Of a DNA stretch of 37,721 bases, positions 33,131-37,721 are shown in pieces. Origin of the DNA: Candidatus Omnitrophota bacterium (GTDB lineage: Bacteria; Omnitrophota; Gorgyraeia; Zapsychrales; Fredricksoniimonadaceae); the NCBI GenBank assembly GCA_903861305.1, contig CAIOTT010000064.1, forward strand, positions 1 through 37,721. Reading direction: 5' to 3'. Numbering within the stretch: the first letter of the stretch is position 1; every line of letters begins with the position of its first letter. Both the position numbers and the translations under genes were made by a program. The notes under the pieces were generated by a model that saw only the letters and a program-made list of their open reading frames with translations, made no database searches and was not told the origin of the DNA.

Positions 33131-36100
33131 ATGGCGTCTGTCTTTAACAGGGGTAAAGCATTGGATCCAGGAAGGTTTATACGCAGATCTCTTATCGGCA
33201 TGCTGATACTGGCATTTCTGGTATCGAACGTGCGGGCCTATGCCCAGGGCGTGATCCAGCTGCCGGCACCGGGAGAGCGTTTGGCGTTAAGCCAGACGTT
33301 TTCACCGCCACTGCTTAAAGGTATCAAGGTTTACCGCAACGACCCATTCAGATTCGACTTCATTCTTGACAAAGGGGATGCTGAAGCAACGGATGCGCAG
33401 GTTAAGGCCGATTCCACCCGCTTGATAAAGTATTTTCTCGCCTCCCTGACAGTCCCCGAGAAAGACCTTTGGGTCAACCTGTCGCCGTATGAAAAAGACC
33501 GCATTGTGCCTGAGGCATTTGGTCAGACAGAAATGGGGCGGGACCTGCTTGCGCAGGATTACATTCTGAAACAGATCACAGCATCAGTGCTCTATCCTGA
33601 TGAAAAAGCAGGGAAAGAATTCTGGGATAAAGTTTATGCCGAAGCGCTCAAGCGATACGGCACAACGGATGTCCCGGTGGATACGTTCAATAAAGTATGG
33701 ATCGTGCCCGAGAAGGCAACGGTCCACGAAAATAAGGACGCGGCCTTTGTTGTTGAAAGCAGGCTGAAGGTCATGCTGGAATCCGACTACGTGGCCATGG
33801 CGCGGGCGGACACAAGGTCCGCCCCTACAACGCAAGCAAGTGATACATCGAGCGCAGGGGCGGACCTTGTGCCCGCCCGTGATGAGATCGCCAAAAATAT
33901 TCTGCGAGAAGTCATCATCCCCATTCTCGAGAAAGAGGTGAATGAGGGCAAGAATTTTGCCGCCCTGCGTCAGGTCTACAATTCGCTCATCCTGGCAACG
34001 TGGTACAAGCGGAAACTCAAGGACAGCATCCTGGGCCAGGCTTACGCTGATAAGCAAAAGACCGCGGGCATTGACATTGCCGATAAGAACGAGAAAGAGA
34101 AGATCTGGGCGCGGTATGTCGAGGCGTTCAGCAAAGGCGCATTTAATTTTATTAAAGAAGAATATGACCCGGCAACGCGGTCGACCATTCCTAGAAAATA
34201 CTTCTCCGGCGGAACTGATCTGGCCATGGCAGGCGTCTTTGTGGTAACGGATAACGTTATGGATTTTCATGAATTGCCGTCGGGCCAGGGGATGGTGATC
34301 GCGGCGCGCATGGCCGGTATGGACGGCAGTATGTCGCCAGACCAGGGAATTCTTCAAGAGATCATGAAGCTCGTGGATAAAGTGGCCCATCAACTAGAGG
34401 GGAAGAACACATTTGGCAACCAAAGGAATAAAAAGAGTGCCGGTGTCTGGAAAGAGCTGCTCATTGATGCGCTCAGGAGTTATCCGGTGGGCATTGCCAG
34501 GAACGCGTTGACGGTGCTGAACATTTACCTTGATGATGAGATACCTGAAGCGTCTCTATTTAAAGGATTTGACGCTAACATGCTGGACTTCTTGACAAAT
34601 TACAGCGGGAAATTCCATCTGGTAACTACGGAAGCCGTTGAAGATCTTGCCAGGGATCTTAGGGAGCGCATGGACGCTGTTAAGGAAAGAACGGGCAAAG
34701 AACCTGTGGTTGTTGAGATCGCCGCAGGTTATGGTGATCTGACATACGGTCTAAGGAAGTTGATGCCGACGGCAACCTTGATAGCTACCGACGGGTTCTT
34801 TTCTGAAGCGTTAAGACCCGGCGAGATCCTGTACGATGCCAGGACGATCCAGGCGCGCGGCGTAAAGAAATTAACAACACAGGAGATCGAGGACGGGACT
34901 TTTCGGGCGAAACTGGGCATAGCGCAAGCTGTTCCAGTGATCGTCCTGGCGAGCCATCTGCCGCGTGAGGGCGGCGTTGACACTTCTTTGTTCAACCAGC
35001 ACAATGTTGACGAACTGATCTTCATTACAGTTTACCAGGCCATGTGGAACAGAAAAGGATCAGGGTCAGAAGACATTATGGCCAATGAGAACGTGTGGCA
35101 GGTGGGCTCCAGATCATTAAATCCTGCGACATGGTTCAGCGGGCTTTTGAGCCCTCTGGGGCGAGTCGTCTTGAAATTGGAAACATACACAAGGAAAAGG
35201 AACGCTGCGGCATCTGAGAAAGGTGCGGTGTCCGGACCTAAAACGGTTTCAACACAATTCATTGAGCCGCGTCCTGTCGCTATTGGTTCTGCGGGCTGGC
35301 TCGAGATGGTCCTGGAAATGGCGGAACGGAAAGAGCATAAGACCCTGGGCGAATTGTTAGATGCTATGAAAGCGCCGGTTGAGTACAAATTCCCTAAAAG
35401 AAAAGGCTGGGCTCACCTGCCAACGTGGCAAGAACTTATCGATGCTCCGTCAGTACCAGCAGAAGGCTTATTGAATTTGCTGACAGATTACATCGGTGCC
35501 GGATTGCCTTCATTGAAATATATGGAGGGGATCTTGAACAAGGTAAATTTTTCCCTGGATCAGGCCCGTGAGTGCGTGGAGATCCTGGACCGTAATGTCG
35601 AAGGGCAACGCCATGTTACCACCAAGGCTGAGAACCGTGAAATACGCGCGCACTTGTATGCACGATTGAAGGAGCAGTATCCGGACCTGGATCCCGGCAT
35701 GACGGAGCTTGCATCGAGGGGATCTGACGCGCGCCGCGATGGGGCGGCCCGTATTGATGACATTAAGCCGTTCTTGACCGGGATCAGTGACCTGGACGAC
35801 CGGCTGGGAGTTCCTCATTATCATTCCAGATGGCATCGGGAAGGAGGCCCGGGCGCCACGCTCAAGGATCATTTACAGCAGGTGCTGCGTGCGAAGCAGG
35901 ATATCCTCACCAATAACTTTGCAGGGAACGCGCAGGATCAGGACCTGATCTCCCTGGTTAGAGCTAGCGCGTCGATGGATAATGACGGGCTGGACGCCAT
36001 GATCCTGCTGCATGATCTTGGCAAAAAAGAAGTGGCTTTCAGGAGTGAGCACGGCGATATGGGATTCCAGGGCCATGAAGAAGTATCGTATCGATTGCTC

Positions 36101-37561
36101 ATGGAGAATAAGGTCTTGTATAAAGGGCGGCCTTTGTCCCCCAAGGTCAAGATGGCGGTCAGATATCATGATATGCATTGGAAGGTCCGATATGACCAGC
36201 CCGGAGAGTTTGAAAGAACACTGGACATGATGCGCCAGGAGCTCAATGGGTCGCTGGAGGACTTCGAAAAAGCCTGCGAATTCTTAACAGCATTTTCTGT
36301 ACTCGATGTTTTGGGCTCTTTGTGGGAAGGGGATCGCCGCGGCGATCTGGGAACTGTCAAAATGTTCTACCAGCACTATCTGGCCTGGAAGCAGGCGCAG
36401 GACCGCACGCAAGATAAGTCTGACGGGACGGAGGATCCTTCCGTGATCTTTGGCGGCGGGCAGTTCGACAAGGATCATCCGCTGGTCAGATCAGGACGGA
36501 TCATCGGTGTTGAGGATTACAACAATGTCGGCGGATCGTCTTTGGCGGATCATGCGAGGAAGAAGGGTGTTAAGCGAATATATTTCGACCTGGACCTGAC
36601 GGTCTTCCGGTCCATGGGGTATATTTCTTCCAGCCAGTGGTTTGAACGCGCGTTCAAAGAGTTCGGCCTGGAGCAGGCCCTGTGGTGGTGGGGTAAAAGC
36701 GGGCATGAGGCGCGCCAGATCGAGAACGGTTTTTTCTTCAGGTTAATGGACCCCGGGATCCCGGCCATGATCAAGGACCTGCAAGCCCGGGGCATTGAGT
36801 GCGTCGGGTTGACGGCACGCGATAACAGCAAGGACGAGTTGCGCACGGTGGAGATCCTTAACCGATTCGGTATTAAAATGAATGATGTGATCTTTGCCTC
36901 CGGGGCATCAGCCAAGGCCCAGGCATTGGATGATTATGAGAAAGGGCACGGCACCCGGCCGGCGCTTTTTGTGGAAGACAGTTTTCTTAATTTAGAGAAA
37001 TTATTGCCTGTTCACGCGCATGTGGATGCTGTTTATTACAAGCCTGCGAATGCCAATGAAGAAGATGAGTGGGATTTTAAGGCCTATCTTGAGAAGGCCC
37101 GAACGGCCATGCCTAATGGGTTCAAGTTTGAATATTATTTCAATGCTGTGGTCAAGATACTGGAGTTGAAGGGCATTACCCGTGAGACAGCTTACGAGCA
37201 GCTGCATCAGATCCATGAAGAGCTTTTGCAACTGTCAGATCCAAAACCGGCAGGGTATGACAAATTAATTCAGGTGTTGGAGATCAGCAAGGATGGCCGG
37301 TCGTATTTGTTCCATGATGATGAAGCGCGGGCGTTGCGGGAGAAGGGGTCCAAAGACAGCGCGATGGTCAAGGACCCCGGAGGTATCGACCTTACGCCCG
37401 CCAGGATCGACTTGAAGACCAGAGATGCCGGTGAGCCGGTCACGTTCAACACGGACCCTGCCATGCTTGAGAGATTGCAAAGGGCGTCCGGCGTAACCCC
37501 TGTTATCATTGGCATTCATGCTTTGGACAGCCTCCGGGATTTTATGCGTATTGGCGAATAA
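33131..37561 (+). CDS. Giant exported modular protein 3: N-module, methyltransferase-like, HD hydrolase, HAD phosphatase, C-module
   Basis: About 1476 residues. A signal peptide is cut near AYAQG. The N-module ends PRKYFSGG (354-361) and is interrupted by a 25-residue palindrome-coded insert (225-250). A Rossmann methyltransferase-like region has VVVEIAAGYGDLTYG (from about 525). An HD-domain phosphohydrolase shows HYHSRWH, LLHDLGKK (His 961), FQGHEE, VRYHDMHW and FSVLDVLG. A HAD phosphatase has YFDLDLTVF (Asp near 1153), CVGLTARD and FVEDS. The C-module GGIDLTPARIDL ends it. Substrates unknown. The start at 33131 (AGGTGG just before) is chosen because the promoter overlaps the ATG at 33116. 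Three enzyme-like domains on one exported chain are unusual. Confidence 0.8.
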   Translation: MASVFNRGKALDPGRFIRRSLIGMLILAFLVSNVRAYAQGVIQLPAPGERLALSQTFSPPLLKGIKVYRNDPFRFDFILDKGDAEATDAQVKADSTRLIKYFLASLTVPEKDLWVNLSPYEKDRIVPEAFGQTEMGRDLLAQDYILKQITASVLYPDEKAGKEFWDKVYAEALKRYGTTDVPVDTFNKVWIVPEKATVHENKDAAFVVESRLKVMLESDYVAMARADTRSAPTTQASDTSSAGADLVPARDEIAKNILREVIIPILEKEVNEGKNFAALRQVYNSLILATWYKRKLKDSILGQAYADKQKTAGIDIADKNEKEKIWARYVEAFSKGAFNFIKEEYDPATRSTIPRKYFSGGTDLAMAGVFVVTDNVMDFHELPSGQGMVIAARMAGMDGSMSPDQGILQEIMKLVDKVAHQLEGKNTFGNQRNKKSAGVWKELLIDALRSYPVGIARNALTVLNIYLDDEIPEASLFKGFDANMLDFLTNYSGKFHLVTTEAVEDLARDLRERMDAVKERTGKEPVVVEIAAGYGDLTYGLRKLMPTATLIATDGFFSEALRPGEILYDARTIQARGVKKLTTQEIEDGTFRAKLGIAQAVPVIVLASHLPREGGVDTSLFNQHNVDELIFITVYQAMWNRKGSGSEDIMANENVWQVGSRSLNPATWFSGLLSPLGRVVLKLETYTRKRNAAASEKGAVSGPKTVSTQFIEPRPVAIGSAGWLEMVLEMAERKEHKTLGELLDAMKAPVEYKFPKRKGWAHLPTWQELIDAPSVPAEGLLNLLTDYIGAGLPSLKYMEGILNKVNFSLDQARECVEILDRNVEGQRHVTTKAENREIRAHLYARLKEQYPDLDPGMTELASRGSDARRDGAARIDDIKPFLTGISDLDDRLGVPHYHSRWHREGGPGATLKDHLQQVLRAKQDILTNNFAGNAQDQDLISLVRASASMDNDGLDAMILLHDLGKKEVAFRSEHGDMGFQGHEEVSYRLLMENKVLYKGRPLSPKVKMAVRYHDMHWKVRYDQPGEFERTLDMMRQELNGSLEDFEKACEFLTAFSVLDVLGSLWEGDRRGDLGTVKMFYQHYLAWKQAQDRTQDKSDGTEDPSVIFGGGQFDKDHPLVRSGRIIGVEDYNNVGGSSLADHARKKGVKRIYFDLDLTVFRSMGYISSSQWFERAFKEFGLEQALWWWGKSGHEARQIENGFFFRLMDPGIPAMIKDLQARGIECVGLTARDNSKDELRTVEILNRFGIKMNDVIFASGASAKAQALDDYEKGHGTRPALFVEDSFLNLEKLLPVHAHVDAVYYKPANANEEDEWDFKAYLEKARTAMPNGFKFEYYFNAVVKILELKGITRETAYEQLHQIHEELLQLSDPKPAGYDKLIQVLEISKDGRSYLFHDDEARALREKGSKDSAMVKDPGGIDLTPARIDLKTRDAGEPVTFNTDPAMLERLQRASGVTPVIIGIHALDSLRDFMRIGE
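33804..33878. repeat. 75-bp palindromic element inserted in frame in giant 3
   Basis: The left arm (33804-33828) begins GGGCGGACACAAGGTCCG. The right arm (33854-33878) is its complement with two mismatches out of 25; the loop is 25 bases. The length is a multiple of three, so the frame is kept. It lies in the weakly conserved linker of the N-module, where giants 1 and 2 have unrelated sequence. Arms of this kind occur as intergenic repeats in many bacterial genomes. Confidence 0.75.
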
Positions 37562-37607
37562 CCTGCGCAGACCGGCGCTCTGTGCCAGGGGCGCGTATCC
37601 TTAAAAA

Positions 37608-37721
37608 TTATCCCGGATTTTGCACGCTTCTTAAAATAGCGTCGAGAATACTGTGCACTAAAAAGTGCGTGCCCTGGTCTGTCGGGTGCGTCAGCCCAGG
37701 ACAGGCAAAAGTCCAGGATTA
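37608..37721 (-). repeat. 114-bp structured repeat, copy 2 (inverted)
   Basis: This is the reverse complement of 11613-11726 with about three changes. It starts 47 bases after the stop of giant 3 and reaches the last base of the window, so its right flank cannot be judged. See copy 1 for the hairpins and terminal inverted repeats. Confidence 0.8.

Overview
The window looks like a chromosomal segment of a Gram-negative, probably uncultured bacterium of the Omnitrophota (OP3) type. The main reason is three very long exported proteins. They share an N-terminal module ending in the motif PRKYFSGG and a C-terminal module beginning GG(V/I)D, with different enzymes or scaffolds in between. From memory this layout is characteristic of Omnitrophota genomes; no database was searched. 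An outer-membrane barrel protein, lipoproteins, signal peptides and a SlyX-like protein fit a diderm envelope.

Layout. 1-5000: the end of an upstream gene, a THUMP/Rossmann RNA methyltransferase, a small membrane protein with a twin cysteine-stripe motif, an AAA+ (DUF4143-type) ATPase behind four 22-bp tandem repeats, a pilin-like protein between two copies of a short direct repeat, and a reverse-strand SlyX-like gene. 5100-11600: a P-type cation ATPase, a DUF2959-like lipoprotein, then a tight iron/peroxide cluster (iron-permease-like protein, alpha/beta hydrolase of the non-haem chloroperoxidase group, di-haem cytochrome c peroxidase, encapsulin-type ferritin-like protein). A 114-bp structured repeat follows at 11613; an inverted copy closes the window at 37608-37721. 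11800-13260: a coupled pair, a conserved hypothetical gene and a DUF523/DUF1722 gene.

13400-22550: two of the modular giants. The first carries an alpha-solenoid and a glucan-water-dikinase-like C-terminus. The second carries a membrane segment and helical core, and its C-terminal module has been split off as a separate small gene behind one in-frame TAG. 22780-25700: two radical SAM genes, a SUI1 (eIF1-like) gene and a VF530/DUF2132 gene. 25970-32980: a three-gene envelope cluster (beta-barrel, Ig plus NTF2-like protein, large helical protein with an NTF2-like end). 33100-37560: the third modular giant, with methyltransferase-like, HD-hydrolase and HAD-phosphatase domains, and a 75-bp palindromic repeat inserted in frame in its N-terminal module.

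How the parts may work together (inference): the constant ends of the giants probably serve export, placement or assembly, and the cores are interchangeable payloads. The barrel/NTF2 cluster lies between two of the giants and could be part of the same envelope apparatus. Three promoters share an extended -35 block (GTAYAATTGATWC), and the three giants share another promoter form with an extended -10. All function calls come from reading motifs by eye.
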